Source of the DNA: Dictyobacter arantiisoli
Lineage (GTDB): Bacteria; Chloroflexota; Ktedonobacteria; Ktedonobacterales; Ktedonobacteraceae
Direction: 5' to 3'
Assembly (NCBI RefSeq): GCF_008326305.1
Contig: NZ_BIXY01000016.1
Span: forward strand, 31,476 to 95,475
Length of the DNA stretch: 64,000 nt
Below, piece after piece: positions 1 through 8,503 of the stretch. The notes beneath the pieces are model-generated. The model searched no databases. It worked only from the letters and a program-made list of their open reading frames with translations, and was not told where the DNA came from. The translations under genes were made by a program, and so were the position numbers. The first letter of the stretch is position 1; each line of letters opens with the position of its first letter.

Positions 1-26
1 TATTCCAGAAACAAACAAAGTCAGAT

Positions 27-863
27 TTATGCTTCTTTTGCATTCAATTCACTGATAGCTTCAAACATCGTTTGCATATCAACTCCACCACCGCGAGCCA
101 GATCATCCAGGCAGGCAATACGACGTGCCAGGGCAGCATGGAACTCATCTTCTGGCATCCCAATCCAGCCAGCCAGATCGGAAAGAATGGGCGCATCGGC
201 ATGCTCAAAGCTATCATCCGCTGAATTCCACAGGGAAAGTGGCACCGGTAAGACAGCATCCGGGCGATCTGGATCGATATGAGGCTGAATATAGTGAGCT
301 GAAAACCAACGGCGACGGGCGGGATAAGTATGTCCAATCAAACCAATATTGATAATCAATCCCAGACGTCGCATATCAGCAGGAGATAAGCGTAGATCGT
401 GTTGATACATATACAATACGTCGTCAATAGTATCGGCATGAACACTGGTGGCAATATGATATCCCTGCCCTGGTAACATCAAATAACGGCGTGCTATGCG
501 TCCCCACATATAAATAGGCAAATGATCACTTACTTCATTACAAAGTGCATAGGTGCTGGCAGGATCGATATCTGGCAGGCGGGTAAAGGAAAAATTCTCG
601 TACATGCCAGACATATAGGCCAGGGCGGTATTCTCGGGGAGAAATTGCAGCAGCGCATTGAGTGTGGTTGTCTTTCCCACGCCCGGTTGAGGATCAGTTG
701 GGCCAGCAACGGTCAAAGAGGTCCCATGTTCAAGTAATAACCAGATGAGGCCAGCGGTTTCCACATCGACGCTTTGTAAAGCAATAATTTGAGCCACAGA
801 CAGTGGTCGGCGCGACTCATAATGCCAGTAATGACGCTCATAGGGGTCACGGGGATCAAACAT
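27..863 (-). CDS. VirB11/TadA-like secretion or pilus ATPase
   Basis: The 278-residue protein resembles the ATPase core of the type II/IV secretion and Flp pilus family, which powers assembly of pili or transfer machines at the inner membrane face. A P-loop ending in GVGKTTT lies at residues 61-67, after a hydrophobic strand (TSLTVAG). The following order of acidic and His-containing segments (near 'SVHADTIDDVLYMY', about 140-152) fits the family's HIS box. The P-loop is odd: the Gly that should sit four residues before GK is Pro, and the loop is stretched (GPTDPQPGVGKT). It is shorter than full TadA/VirB11 proteins and lacks an obvious N-terminal domain. It lies 81 bp downstream of the histidine phosphatase on the same strand. 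No pilus or secretion genes are visible nearby, so the partner machinery is unknown. Confidence 0.6.
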   Translation of the reverse strand: MFDPRDPYERHYWHYESRRPLSVAQIIALQSVDVETAGLIWLLLEHGTSLTVAGPTDPQPGVGKTTTLNALLQFLPENTALAYMSGMYENFSFTRLPDIDPASTYALCNEVSDHLPIYMWGRIARRYLMLPGQGYHIATSVHADTIDDVLYMYQHDLRLSPADMRRLGLIINIGLIGHTYPARRRWFSAHYIQPHIDPDRPDAVLPVPLSLWNSADDSFEHADAPILSDLAGWIGMPEDEFHAALARRIACLDDLARGGGVDMQTMFEAISELNAKEA

Positions 864-944
864 GCTGAGCTTCCCTTCTTAAAACAAGCAAAACACTATG
901 ACAATCACACTACAGCAACGTTCTTTTATCGATCACGATGCTTA

Positions 945-1625
945 CTATTCAACCGCTTCTGCCATCGGAGGCTCGGGCATCGCTTTTTCTGCGGGTCGCG
1001 TCAAGGCATCGAGCCAACTAGGTTTTGGACTCCAGCCAATCGCGACAACATGGGGAGCATGCTCTTTTTCGATTTCAACCAGACTCACCGAAGCATTATC
1101 AATGGAAAAATTTCCGGCTTTGCCAGCATCTAAACCAGCATAATGAGCCAGCAGGAGTTTAATCACATCTGCATGGGCCACGAAGACGGGATAGGACCCG
1201 ATATCGTCCCTGGTCAGCCAGCGCTCTACAGCAGCGACAACCCGCTGTTGTACCTGAATAAATGTCTCAATACCTTCTGGAGCCACAGTTGGATTTTTGA
1301 CATAGGCGTTCCAATCGGGATCTGTCTTCGCCAGCTCTCCAATAACCTGACCGGACCAGCGACCGACATTGGTATCCATCAAATCGGGTTCAAGCGTGAT
1401 CTCAAGGGTGCGCCCCTGCGCCAGATATTCAGCCGTGTGATATGCACGTTCAAGAGGACTACTGATCAATGCACTAATCGGCACTTCACGTAAGCTTTCA
1501 GCCAGATGGGCCGCCTGCTCACGCCCTTTCTCATTCAGTGCCACACCCTCAAGCTGCCCGGGTAAACGATGTTCTACATTCCATGTTGTCTGCCCATGCC
1601 GTACAATAAGCAATGTTTGTTTCAT
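945..1625 (-). CDS. Histidine phosphatase family protein (phosphoglycerate mutase-like)
   Basis: A 226-residue cytosolic phosphatase of the histidine phosphatase (PGAM/CobC-like) family. The catalytic RHG motif is in LLIVRHGQTTWN at the N-terminus, the second Arg/Glu pair in SSPLERAYHTAEYL, and the second catalytic His in FVAHADVIKLLLAHY. These enzymes remove phosphate through a phospho-histidine intermediate; the substrate cannot be told from sequence. The open frame continues about 70 codons upstream, but that extension is basic and Trp-rich and unlike the family. I therefore place the start at the ATG just before the RHG strand, behind a weak GAGAAAG. Probably co-transcribed with the ATPase gene downstream. 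Confidence 0.85.
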   Translation of the reverse strand: MKQTLLIVRHGQTTWNVEHRLPGQLEGVALNEKGREQAAHLAESLREVPISALISSPLERAYHTAEYLAQGRTLEITLEPDLMDTNVGRWSGQVIGELAKTDPDWNAYVKNPTVAPEGIETFIQVQQRVVAAVERWLTRDDIGSYPVFVAHADVIKLLLAHYAGLDAGKAGNFSIDNASVSLVEIEKEHAPHVVAIGWSPKPSWLDALTRPAEKAMPEPPMAEAVE

Positions 1626-2075
1626 ACGCTTTTGAATACTTTCTCTATAGGTCGGATCTATCCAGATATGTATACATCTGCCGATAAAACGCCATTTCAC
1701 ACATAGAGCAAACCACAGGACGGCAAACCGACCGGACCATCCTTGCTGCCACCCCCGAATATTTTCCCATATCTGTCGCATATGAAGATCTCTTCTTCTG
1801 ACGTACACGCTATCCACAAGGAGAGGCGACGCCATCAAACGTTTTCATCAAGCCGACTATTGTATCTCATTGTATCAGCGAAGATATTCAAGGTGCAACT
1901 CACGTTCTTTCAGATACTGGACAATGCCGTAGCTGCTTGCAGGCTATGCGCGAATGCAAACACTCAGCAAGACGATAAAAAAAGATGAGCGATTCTACCA
2001 TCGCTCATCTTTTTTTATCGTCTCAGCATATTCGTATCTACACATCAGCGCTGGAGTATCCAGGAGATGCGAGTA
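1626..2075. other. Gene-free interval with one terminator
   Basis: This interval separates the DUF929 gene from the histidine phosphatase gene, both on the minus strand. It must hold the promoter of the phosphatase operon, but I see no clear -35/-10 pair. The only strong structure is the perfect hairpin listed separately. The open frame running into the phosphatase here has no family similarity that I can see. Confidence 0.5.
1971..2022 (-). terminator. Perfect 23-bp inverted repeat terminator
   Basis: Two 23-base arms (1971-1993 and 2000-2022) pair perfectly around a six-base loop. The stem carries GATGAGCGAT next to a run of seven A on one side and seven T on the other, so it can work as an intrinsic terminator in both directions. 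It lies about 50 bp past the stop codon of the DUF929 gene and is probably its terminator. Confidence 0.85.
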
Positions 2076-3092
2076 CTACGCGATACGTTTGCGTGTCTCG
2101 ATAGCCTGGGGCAGCACACTATTCGTTACCACTGTATTCCCGGTCGAAAGCGAAGCTTGTGGCAATTTCCCTTGAAGGGATGGGATCGGGTCTGCATTAC
2201 AGACACTGCCCGGCTGATTGTTGGTAATCTTACAGATTTGCGCGGTAAGATAATTGGCAGATCCCAGTACAGCACGAGAAATGTCGGTAGTTGGATCTTG
2301 TAGCTGGCTGACAATATAGTCATGCGTATTGCCAATCAGGATATCGTGAGGAAAGTACGCTCCAGCAGAGACATATTGATTCCCGACACTGATAAATGGG
2401 AAACTACCAGCGCTCGCCGCACTTGTATAAGGGGGAGCATCATAGGTGTTTACCAATTGCTGCTGCTCAGGTGTTAATTTCTGGAGCGGTTTTGGATTGG
2501 GCTGACTATTGTCAGAGACCTCAACCGGCACAAAGTCGATATAATCACTCTTGTACGCCGAATTAAAAAACGAGAACGTCGGCACACTGAGCTCGCCCGA
2601 GACAAGGGGAGATGGTGCTGTGGTGAAAGTTCCAAAACGGCTCAGCGCGACGATCATTGCCCAGCGTTGCGCCCCACAATAAGGACAAAACTCTCCACCC
2701 ATATAAAACACTTGTGGTTTACCATTGGGGCCCTTAAGGACAGGCGTATTTTTGACTGGTTTAAGTACTGAACTGAGTCCAGACGACACACTACCAGCCC
2801 CCACCTGTGACAATAAAGCGGGCTTTACATTTGTCAGAGATTGATACACCGTTGATTTAACCGTGACGGCTTTCTGTGATGGCTTATTATTACCAAGCAG
2901 GACGAATCCCACAATGAGAAGAACTAATAACACCACAGTAACGCCGACAATCAACCAGGCATTCCTGGAGCTTTTCTTCGAGCGTCTGCTCCGGGCTTGA
3001 TTACGGGCGACCTGGTTGCGTTGCCCACGTTGCACGCGTTCCTGTTCCCGGCGTTGAGCAGCAGACGTCGTATGATGCTTTACTTTTGCCAT
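2076..3092 (-). CDS. DUF929 family membrane-anchored thioredoxin-like protein
   Basis: A 338-residue protein with a very basic N-terminal tail (about residues 1-42), one transmembrane segment (about 43-68, rich in V/L) and an exported domain. That domain contains the CxxC motif [12 protein letters not shown] about 40% along, which is the hallmark of DUF929. The family has a thioredoxin-like fold and is expected to act on extracytoplasmic disulfides. I chose the ATG before AKVKHHTT because AAAAGGTAG precedes it at good spacing; the ATG ten codons upstream has no ribosome site. A VKOR-family oxidase lies at 27.9 kb and is a possible electron partner. The pairing is inference, because the two genes are far apart. 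Confidence 0.8.
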   Translation of the reverse strand: MAKVKHHTTSAAQRREQERVQRGQRNQVARNQARSRRSKKSSRNAWLIVGVTVVLLVLLIVGFVLLGNNKPSQKAVTVKSTVYQSLTNVKPALLSQVGAGSVSSGLSSVLKPVKNTPVLKGPNGKPQVFYMGGEFCPYCGAQRWAMIVALSRFGTFTTAPSPLVSGELSVPTFSFFNSAYKSDYIDFVPVEVSDNSQPNPKPLQKLTPEQQQLVNTYDAPPYTSAASAGSFPFISVGNQYVSAGAYFPHDILIGNTHDYIVSQLQDPTTDISRAVLGSANYLTAQICKITNNQPGSVCNADPIPSLQGKLPQASLSTGNTVVTNSVLPQAIETRKRIA

Positions 3093-3377
3093 TTGAGCTA
3101 CCTTTTCGATGGGTTGGTTCAATTTTCAGATTATTGTAGCATAGGAAAAAACCTGTACACGCTACTCTATGCAGGTCTATATCAATAAATACGAGCAGCC
3201 CTGTTGCATTGTTACCTTCGAGAGGGGGAATCACCGCACACTCTCGGCTCAGGGCCTTTCTATTCATCATAAAACATCAAACCTAATCCCATGTATGATA
3301 CACTAAAACTAGCCTATCCCAAAATGATACATATCAATAAGTAAACGATGCAGCACATATAGTACAGGAGGAAACAG

Positions 3378-3794
3378 ATGCAGTCCCGCTATGCTCAAAA
3401 AGGATTTATTCATCCTCGGCTCCAACATATTTCCCTGTCCATCGCACCAGGTTCTCAAGCACAGATTCGTGCCTTCTACGGCAAGCTCCTTGGATTACAA
3501 GAGAAACCAGTCCCTGCCTCCCTGGCGGATAAAGGATTAGTCTGGTTTGCCGCTGGTATTGGCGAGATGGAACTACATTTTGTTCCCGATACCCTTTTGC
3601 AGAGACCAGAAGAAAGCCGCCATTTCTGCCTTGAGGTAAATGATCTGGCATCCTATAAAAAGGCGGTTGAAGAGGCTGGCTATACGACATTTGAAGGATC
3701 GCCGATTCCTAACCGTCCCCGCTTCTTCTGTCTGGACCCGGCTGGCAATCGCCTTGAGTTCACCACCATTCTGAATGACTACAACAATGCCTGA
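3378..3794 (+). CDS. VOC (glyoxalase/bleomycin-resistance fold) family protein
   Basis: A 138-residue single-domain VOC protein. The N-terminal strand LQHISLSIAPGSQAQIRAFY, the central ELHFVPD strand and the C-terminal FFCLDPAGNRLEFTT signature give the usual beta-alpha-beta-beta-beta halves. The metal ligands expected in this fold (His near residue 18, a central His, and Glu in the final strand) are present, so it may bind a divalent metal. Substrate unknown. A strong AGGAGGAAAC ribosome site sits directly upstream. It stands alone, between the DUF929 gene on the other strand and tRNA-Glu. Confidence 0.8.
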   Translation: MQSRYAQKGFIHPRLQHISLSIAPGSQAQIRAFYGKLLGLQEKPVPASLADKGLVWFAAGIGEMELHFVPDTLLQRPEESRHFCLEVNDLASYKKAVEEAGYTTFEGSPIPNRPRFFCLDPAGNRLEFTTILNDYNNA

Positions 3795-3858
3795 AACTTC
3801 CATCCTCCTCCTCTCAATCCCCCGGAAGAATAGAGAGCCAATTGCATGCAATTAGTGC

Positions 3859-3887
3859 TTGACAAAGTCTGGACTATACGCTATAAT
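3859..3887 (+). promoter_or_regulatory. Consensus sigma-70 promoter for tRNA-Glu
   Basis: TTGACA at 3859-3864 and TATAAT at 3882-3887 are separated by exactly 17 bases, a perfect match to the housekeeping promoter consensus. Transcription should start near 3894, about 28 bases before the mature tRNA-Glu. A promoter this strong fits a stable RNA gene. Confidence 0.85.
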
Positions 3888-3921
3888 CCATTTCGTTGGA
3901 GCGAAAGTGACAACAAGGCCT

Positions 3922-3995
3922 GCCTCGTTCGTCTAGCGGCCTAGGACGTTGCCCTTTCAAGGCAAAGATCACGGGTTCGAATCCCGTACGAGGTA
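3922..3995 (+). tRNA. tRNA-Glu (anticodon TTC)
   Basis: All four arms can be drawn. The acceptor is GCCTCGT/ACGAGGT with discriminator A. The D arm contains TAGCGGCCTAGGAC. The anticodon stem TTGCC/GGCAA closes loop CTTTCAA with anticodon TTC. The T arm is ACGGG/CCCGT with the loop TTCGAAT. The G-U first pair of the acceptor is common for bacterial tRNA-Glu. CCA is not encoded. Confidence 0.95.
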
Positions 3996-4002
3996 CTATT
4001 TT

Positions 4003-4050
4003 AGAAAAGCCTGGCATCACATAATTTATTTAAGTGAGCCAGGCTTTTCT
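4003..4050 (+). terminator. Hairpin downstream of tRNA-Glu
   Basis: Arms AGAAAAGCCTGGC (4003-4015) and GCCAGGCTTTTCT (4038-4050) pair perfectly over 13 bp. TCAC/GTGA extends the stem after one bulged base. It lies 8 bases after the tRNA and ends in a T-rich arm, so it probably ends the tRNA transcript before the moeA ribosome site at 4065. Confidence 0.7.
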
Positions 4051-4077
4051 GTATTATCCTGTCTGGGAGGTTCAGCC

Positions 4078-5346
4078 ATGATGAGCGTTGAAGAAGCACT
4101 CTTGAATATGCTGTCAAATATCACGCCATTGTCCGTGACACATGTTCCTTTATCGGATGCACTGGGCTTGATTCTGGCTGAAGAAGTTATCGCGCGAGAG
4201 AACATACCACCTTTCGCTAATTCTGCCATGGATGGCTTTGCCTTACGTAGCCAGGATAGTAAGCCACAACAAAACCAACCTCCCCACTTACGGGTAACAG
4301 GTGGCGTCGCTGCGGGTTATATCGCGCATCATGCAATTGAGCCAGGCACAGCGATGCGAATTATGACTGGTGCTCCCGTTCCTCCTGGCGCGGATACCGT
4401 CATCCAGGTTGAGCTCACTCGCCATGGAGGTCCCAACGGTGATTGGGTTGAAATTCTGCAAGAAGTGAAACCCGGCAATAATATTCGCCCCGTGGGAGAA
4501 GATATGCGCAGCGGGCAAACCATTTTAACCACCGGGACAGAACTGGGTCCGTGGGAGATTGGCGTGCTGGCGACGCTGGGCTGGGCAACAGTTCCCGTTG
4601 TGCGCAGAGCACGAGTAGCCATTCTGGGCACAGGCGATGAGATCGTAGATATTGACCAACCACTGCAACCAGGCAAGATCCGTAACAGCAATAGTTACTT
4701 GCTTGAAGCTGCCGTCCGCCAGGCAGGAGCAGAGGCATATCGGCTGGGGGTAGCCAGAGATACTGTCGCCAGTCTCCGCGAAAAATTTGCTGAAGCGTCT
4801 CAGTATGATCTTATTCTTACCTCTGGCGGCGTCTCGGTAGGAGATTTCGATCTGGTCAAAGATATCATGGCAGAACAGGGAAATATCAGCTTCTGGCGTA
4901 TCAATATGCGTCCTGGCAAACCGGTCGCCTTCGGTGATATCAGTGAGACACCATTGATAGGGCTGCCGGGTAATCCCGTTTCCAGTGCGGTTACCTTCGA
5001 GCTCTTTGCCCGTCCCGTCATTCGAAAACTCCAGGGACAACACAACCTGCTCAAACCTCAGATAGAGGTTACGCTGGCAAACGATATCCCAGATCGAGCC
5101 ATGCGTCGTCACTATGTGCGTGCTGCGGTGGAATGGCACGCGGGACACTTTGTAGCTCGCACCACAGGAAATCAGGGCTCCAATATTATGACCTCACTTC
5201 TGCATACCAATGCCTTTGTGATCGTACCCGAAGGTGGCATCGTCACGCACGCAGGAGACACGCTCACCGCACTCATGCTGGATTGGCCCGAAGTAAACAG
5301 TTGGGATACCCTTGACCTCCAACAGAAGACGCAGCAGGAAGAATAA
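4078..5346 (+). CDS. moeA: Molybdopterin molybdenumtransferase MoeA
   Basis: A 422-residue cytosolic enzyme that inserts molybdate into adenylylated molybdopterin, the last step of molybdenum cofactor synthesis. Visible MoeA features: the N-terminal PLSDALGLILAEEV, the conserved PPFANSAMDGFAL, the MTGAPVPPGADTVIQVE segment, the ILGTGDEIV strand, and TSGGVSVGDFDLVKD with LIGLPGNPVSSAV in the MoCF-binding domain. I start at the ATG at 4078, seven bases after GGGAGG; the frame upstream runs through tRNA-Glu and is not coding. It stands alone without other cofactor genes. The molybdenum hydroxylase at 49.4-53.3 kb is an obvious client. Confidence 0.93.
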   Translation: MMSVEEALLNMLSNITPLSVTHVPLSDALGLILAEEVIARENIPPFANSAMDGFALRSQDSKPQQNQPPHLRVTGGVAAGYIAHHAIEPGTAMRIMTGAPVPPGADTVIQVELTRHGGPNGDWVEILQEVKPGNNIRPVGEDMRSGQTILTTGTELGPWEIGVLATLGWATVPVVRRARVAILGTGDEIVDIDQPLQPGKIRNSNSYLLEAAVRQAGAEAYRLGVARDTVASLREKFAEASQYDLILTSGGVSVGDFDLVKDIMAEQGNISFWRINMRPGKPVAFGDISETPLIGLPGNPVSSAVTFELFARPVIRKLQGQHNLLKPQIEVTLANDIPDRAMRRHYVRAAVEWHAGHFVARTTGNQGSNIMTSLLHTNAFVIVPEGGIVTHAGDTLTALMLDWPEVNSWDTLDLQQKTQQEE

Positions 5347-5381
5347 GTCGTATCCCACAGGATAGGATAGCTATTGCCAGG

Positions 5382-6461
5382 TTAAGGATAGGCTTCCTCA
5401 GAAGCATAACTGGATCTGCTCGCCAGCCGATAGCGCAATTTATCACGTGATATCCCCAACAAAGCGGCGGCTCGTACCTGATTGCCACCACAGCGTTTCA
5501 AGGCATCCTGGATAAACGAATATTCGATACCAGCCAGAAGCGCCGACAAATTTATGCCTTCGGCGGGAAGGTGTAAATTTTGTAATAAGTCAGATAATTG
5601 ATAACTATCACTCGCAGATGCAGTAGATACGACATTAAGCAAATTTTGGGGTCGAATTACATTATCATCGCATAGGATACATCCTTGTTCAATAGCGTGT
5701 TGCAGTTCGCGAATATTTCCAGGCCATGTATAATGTAAAAGCAAACTCATAGCCTCATCACTTATTGACAGAGCTATCCCTCGACGCGCACTTTCCCTTC
5801 GCAAAAAATGCTCAATTAACAGAGGAAGATCCTCCTGACGTTCTCGTAAAGGTGGCATGAAAAGGGTAACTACATTCAAGCGATAAAATAAATCGTCGCG
5901 AAACATCTTTCGAGCCACAGCGGCCTGCAGATCTGTATTTGTCGCAGAAATAACGCGTAGTTGCACGTGAAACTCTTTTGTGCCACCGACACGCCGGAAA
6001 CTGCATGTCTCAAGAAAGCGGAGTAATTTAGCCTGTAGAACCAAAGGCATCGCCCCAATTTCATCCAGGAAGAGGGTTCCTCGATGGGCACGCGCCAGCA
6101 GGCCATCGCGCGAAAACTTCGCATCTGTATATGCGCCCGCCTCAACACCAAATAACTCTGTTTCTAATAAATCCTCTGGAATAGCGGCACAATTAATAGG
6201 AACAAATAGACCCGGGGTTGAAGAACGGTGACTTAACTCATGAATGACGCGCGCAATAACATCTTTCCCGGTCCCACTCTCACCTTGAAGTAGAACCCTT
6301 GCAAGTGGATATGTCGCCACCTGATGCGCCGTCAACATGATATTCAGCAAAGCGGGACATCTACCAATTACCATGCCAGCGATGGGGTCTTCAGTCTCTA
6401 TCGTGGTAACCACCTCAGCCGAAGCCTGTTTTTCCGACTGAAACACAACAACCTCCTCCAC
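5382..6461 (-). CDS. Sigma-54-type AAA+ activator with altered GAFTGA loop and Fis-like HTH
   Basis: A 359-residue enhancer-binding protein. After a short N-terminus (about 30 residues, no receiver domain) comes the AAA+ domain: Walker A GESGTGKD (60-67), Walker B GTLFLDEIG (128-136), sensor and Arg-finger segments (FRDDLFYRLNVVTLFMPPLRER), and WPGNIREL. A C-terminal Fis-type helix-turn-helix reads GGNQVRAAALLGISRDKLRYRL. In this family the protein hydrolyses ATP to open complexes made by sigma-54 polymerase, using the GAFTGA loop. Here the loop is GAYTDA (109-114): F to Y is usually tolerated, G to D is less common. No signal domain is present, so control is by level or by partner. Whether the genome encodes RpoN is not visible. 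Confidence 0.85.
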   Translation of the reverse strand: MEEVVVFQSEKQASAEVVTTIETEDPIAGMVIGRCPALLNIMLTAHQVATYPLARVLLQGESGTGKDVIARVIHELSHRSSTPGLFVPINCAAIPEDLLETELFGVEAGAYTDAKFSRDGLLARAHRGTLFLDEIGAMPLVLQAKLLRFLETCSFRRVGGTKEFHVQLRVISATNTDLQAAVARKMFRDDLFYRLNVVTLFMPPLRERQEDLPLLIEHFLRRESARRGIALSISDEAMSLLLHYTWPGNIRELQHAIEQGCILCDDNVIRPQNLLNVVSTASASDSYQLSDLLQNLHLPAEGINLSALLAGIEYSFIQDALKRCGGNQVRAAALLGISRDKLRYRLASRSSYASEEAYP

Positions 6462-6502
6462 CTATCCAACACACTTAGATCAGGTTATCATTTACATATA
6501 GA

Positions 6503-8116
6503 CTAGTAATCATGACTCATTGGCGCATACATGCCATTGATATCATCCAGAGGTCCACTTGGTGCCAATGGTTGCAACGGCTGTGGTGTTGTAATCCAAC
6601 CTCGTCCAGGAATAAAGGTTGCCCCATTTCCACCATTCCCCCACTGTGACTCTGTCGTTACTCCATGCGTATCAGTCGGGCCGACAAAGGCTGGTGGCGT
6701 CATCAGATCAGCAGAAGGAGGAACAGCGGGAAGCGAAGCAGACCAGGGGGAGGCAGCCGCAGAGGCATAACCAGGAGCGACATAGCCATTACTCAATCCT
6801 GAAGCAACCAGATCGCCAGAAACTGGAGCAGGCGAAGGATCATCAGTTGGGAAAGACGGCGTAATCAGATCTTCAGCAATCAGCTCACCCACAATCGGAC
6901 ACACAATATCTGGTGTTGCGCCCAGATCCTGGCAAATTGCCATTAACGAGGTACGCCCATCCACATGCGTTAAAACACACCACTGATCCTGCGTAATCTG
7001 TACCTGCGGATTTTGCTCACGATACAGCGAGAGATCCTTGGGCAAGAGCACCATATCCGGCGTCATAAACGATGTATCAATACGCTTAGGCGGAACGGGA
7101 TTGAGTACCGGCGTAGGCGACAAAGGAGAGGATGCAGCAACGGAATCCATATTGCCAAGAAACGATACAAAACCAGAATCGGTTTGCCGCGGAGCCTCAT
7201 CCGAGAACGCTGGGGCAACATCAGCAAAGGAAGGGGTCAGGTCAGCAAAAGATGGCATCGCATCAGCAAAAGGTGGCGTAATATCAGCAAAGGATGGAGC
7301 TAGATCAGCAAAAGACGGCGTCGCATCACCTGAAGACGGCACTTTAGCCTCTTCCGCAGGAAGCGTTGAAAGCGATCCAGTCGATGGAAACGATGTCGCA
7401 AAAGAAGGGGTCGCAAACGGTGTATCATCAAAAAATTGTGAAGCGCTCATTAGCGTAGGAACGCGTGCCACGTCAGGAGACGGCTTGGGTTGAGTGCGTG
7501 GCGTAACTGGTGTTTGAGGCAAAGCGGGCGTTGAAGGTGGCTGCTGGGCAGGCAATGGAGGTTGCATAGCAACCATAGGTATTGGCGGCTCAATAGGACT
7601 ATAGACCGCTGGGGGAGGCGGAACAGCCACAGGTGCAGGCGTCGTGGTGGCAGCGGCCGACCCGAGTAAATCCGAAAAAGACATAGACACCAGCAGGCGT
7701 TCAGCCGGTGGTGGCGTTCCTTCTTCGAAATAAATATCGCCAGCACTCCACAGCAGAAGTACTTTTAAAACCTCAACAGTATTATGAATAACCCAGGCAC
7801 GCAGTCCGTCGCGACTGGCATTGCCAGTTTCCATCAATGTACGCGCAATCAGTGACTCACCCAGATTGGCATTCCCAAGGGTCTGGCGCACCTGATTCCA
7901 TACATACAGTGAAATAACACCGTCCTGTACGAGGCGGTCACCAAGCGAGGCATATGTACGTAGAGGGCCAACGCATAATAGATGACCATCACGTATATAA
8001 AATTCAATCCATTGCGGGCTCTGCCGAATGATCAGTAAGCCGGTCTTTTCATGCCTCTCAAGTCGTAGCAACACATTTGCTAAACCGAACTGCTCTAATG
8101 TACCTATCAGTGACAC
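6503..8116 (-). CDS. DUF4388 (PATAN-like) protein with Pro-rich linker and heptad repeats
   Basis: A 537-residue protein. The N-terminal 145 residues match DUF4388 (SLIGTLEQFGLANVLLRLER, a GLL strand, then FYIRDGHLLCV), a domain seen in bacterial regulatory systems linked to GTPases and surface behaviour. A long Pro/Ala/Ser-rich low-complexity linker follows (about 155-265). Then come six near-tandem seven-residue units of the type PSFADLA (267-308). A compact helical segment follows (about 372-418, QITQDQWCVLTHVDGRTSLM), which looks like a winged-helix-type module, and the tail is disordered. No enzyme motif is visible. It is probably a cytosolic scaffold or signalling adaptor. The downstream neighbour is the sigma-54-type activator, 41 bp away on the same strand. 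Confidence 0.75.
   Translation of the reverse strand: MSLIGTLEQFGLANVLLRLERHEKTGLLIIRQSPQWIEFYIRDGHLLCVGPLRTYASLGDRLVQDGVISLYVWNQVRQTLGNANLGESLIARTLMETGNASRDGLRAWVIHNTVEVLKVLLLWSAGDIYFEEGTPPPAERLLVSMSFSDLLGSAAATTTPAPVAVPPPPAVYSPIEPPIPMVAMQPPLPAQQPPSTPALPQTPVTPRTQPKPSPDVARVPTLMSASQFFDDTPFATPSFATSFPSTGSLSTLPAEEAKVPSSGDATPSFADLAPSFADITPPFADAMPSFADLTPSFADVAPAFSDEAPRQTDSGFVSFLGNMDSVAASSPLSPTPVLNPVPPKRIDTSFMTPDMVLLPKDLSLYREQNPQVQITQDQWCVLTHVDGRTSLMAICQDLGATPDIVCPIVGELIAEDLITPSFPTDDPSPAPVSGDLVASGLSNGYVAPGYASAAASPWSASLPAVPPSADLMTPPAFVGPTDTHGVTTESQWGNGGNGATFIPGRGWITTPQPLQPLAPSGPLDDINGMYAPMSHDY
7193..7318 (-). repeat. Six in-frame 21-bp repeats encoding PSFAD-type heptads
   Basis: Within the DUF4388 gene, six consecutive 21-base units encode heptads of the pattern P-S/P/A-F-A/S-D-x-x. 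On the + strand they show as a recurring ATCAGCAAA core. The copies differ at the variable positions, so the array is old or under selection and not a recent slippage product. Confidence 0.8.
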
Positions 8117-8347
8117 AATACTTCACCGTCCGTCCCAAAACGGCCCTCATTTTGCCCCTGCCTTTCTCTTAGAGAACAGAGACACTACTTCCACGAGAGC
8201 CAACGACTACTTTTTCTATTTCAACCATATGCGCACAGTGTAGATTCTCGCAAAGCACCTTGAAATTCATTGTCAGTATCATCTGCTGCTAGCTAAAATT
8301 AGGGCATGATGTCCTGGCACGTTTGAGGCAATAGTAGATAAAATAAA

Positions 8348-8384
8348 TCTAGAGCAGACGTTCATGTATATCATCTGCTCTAGA
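8348..8384 (-). terminator. Hairpin terminator after tRNA-Ser
   Basis: TCTAGAGCAGA (8348-8358) and TCTGCTCTAGA (8374-8384) pair over 11 bp around a 15-base loop. On the minus strand the stem begins two bases after the tRNA 3' end, and the sequence beyond it is T-rich (TTTATTT), as expected for an intrinsic terminator. Confidence 0.7.
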
Positions 8385-8385
8385 A

Positions 8386-8468
8386 CGGAAGGAGAGGGAT
8401 TCGAACCCCCGGGACTCTCATCCAGCTGTTTTCAAGACAGCCGCATTAGACCACTCTGCCATCCTTCC
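8386..8468 (-). tRNA. tRNA-Ser (anticodon TGA)
   Basis: Read on the minus strand: acceptor GGAAGGA/TCCTTCC with discriminator G, a D arm containing GCAGAGTGGTCTAATGC, and anticodon stem GCTGT/ACAGC closing loop CTTGAAA with anticodon TGA. A short extra arm (about GGATGAGAGTCC) and a T arm with GGTTCGAATCC follow. The long variable region and the G discriminator both fit serine. CCA is not encoded. Confidence 0.93.
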
Positions 8469-8474
8469 GCAGAT

Positions 8475-8503
8475 AATATACCACAACTATGCCGACTTGT
8501 GAA
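8475..8503 (-). promoter_or_regulatory. Possible promoter of tRNA-Ser
   Basis: On the minus strand, TTCACA (8503-8498) and TATATT (8480-8475) are 17 bases apart. The -10 box ends only six bases before the mature tRNA, so the transcript would have almost no 5' leader. That is possible but unusual, so this call is tentative. Confidence 0.4.

Noticed and set aside
3922..3995. G-U first base pair in tRNA-Glu as a possible defect
   Set aside because: A G-U pair at this position is common for bacterial tRNA-Glu, and all other arms are normal.
3949..4077. Upstream extension of the moeA reading frame
   Set aside because: It runs through tRNA-Glu and its terminator; the ATG at 4078 has GGGAGG at ideal spacing.
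7193..7318. Regular repeats considered as a CRISPR array
   Set aside because: The units are contiguous and in frame, without spacers; they encode protein heptads.
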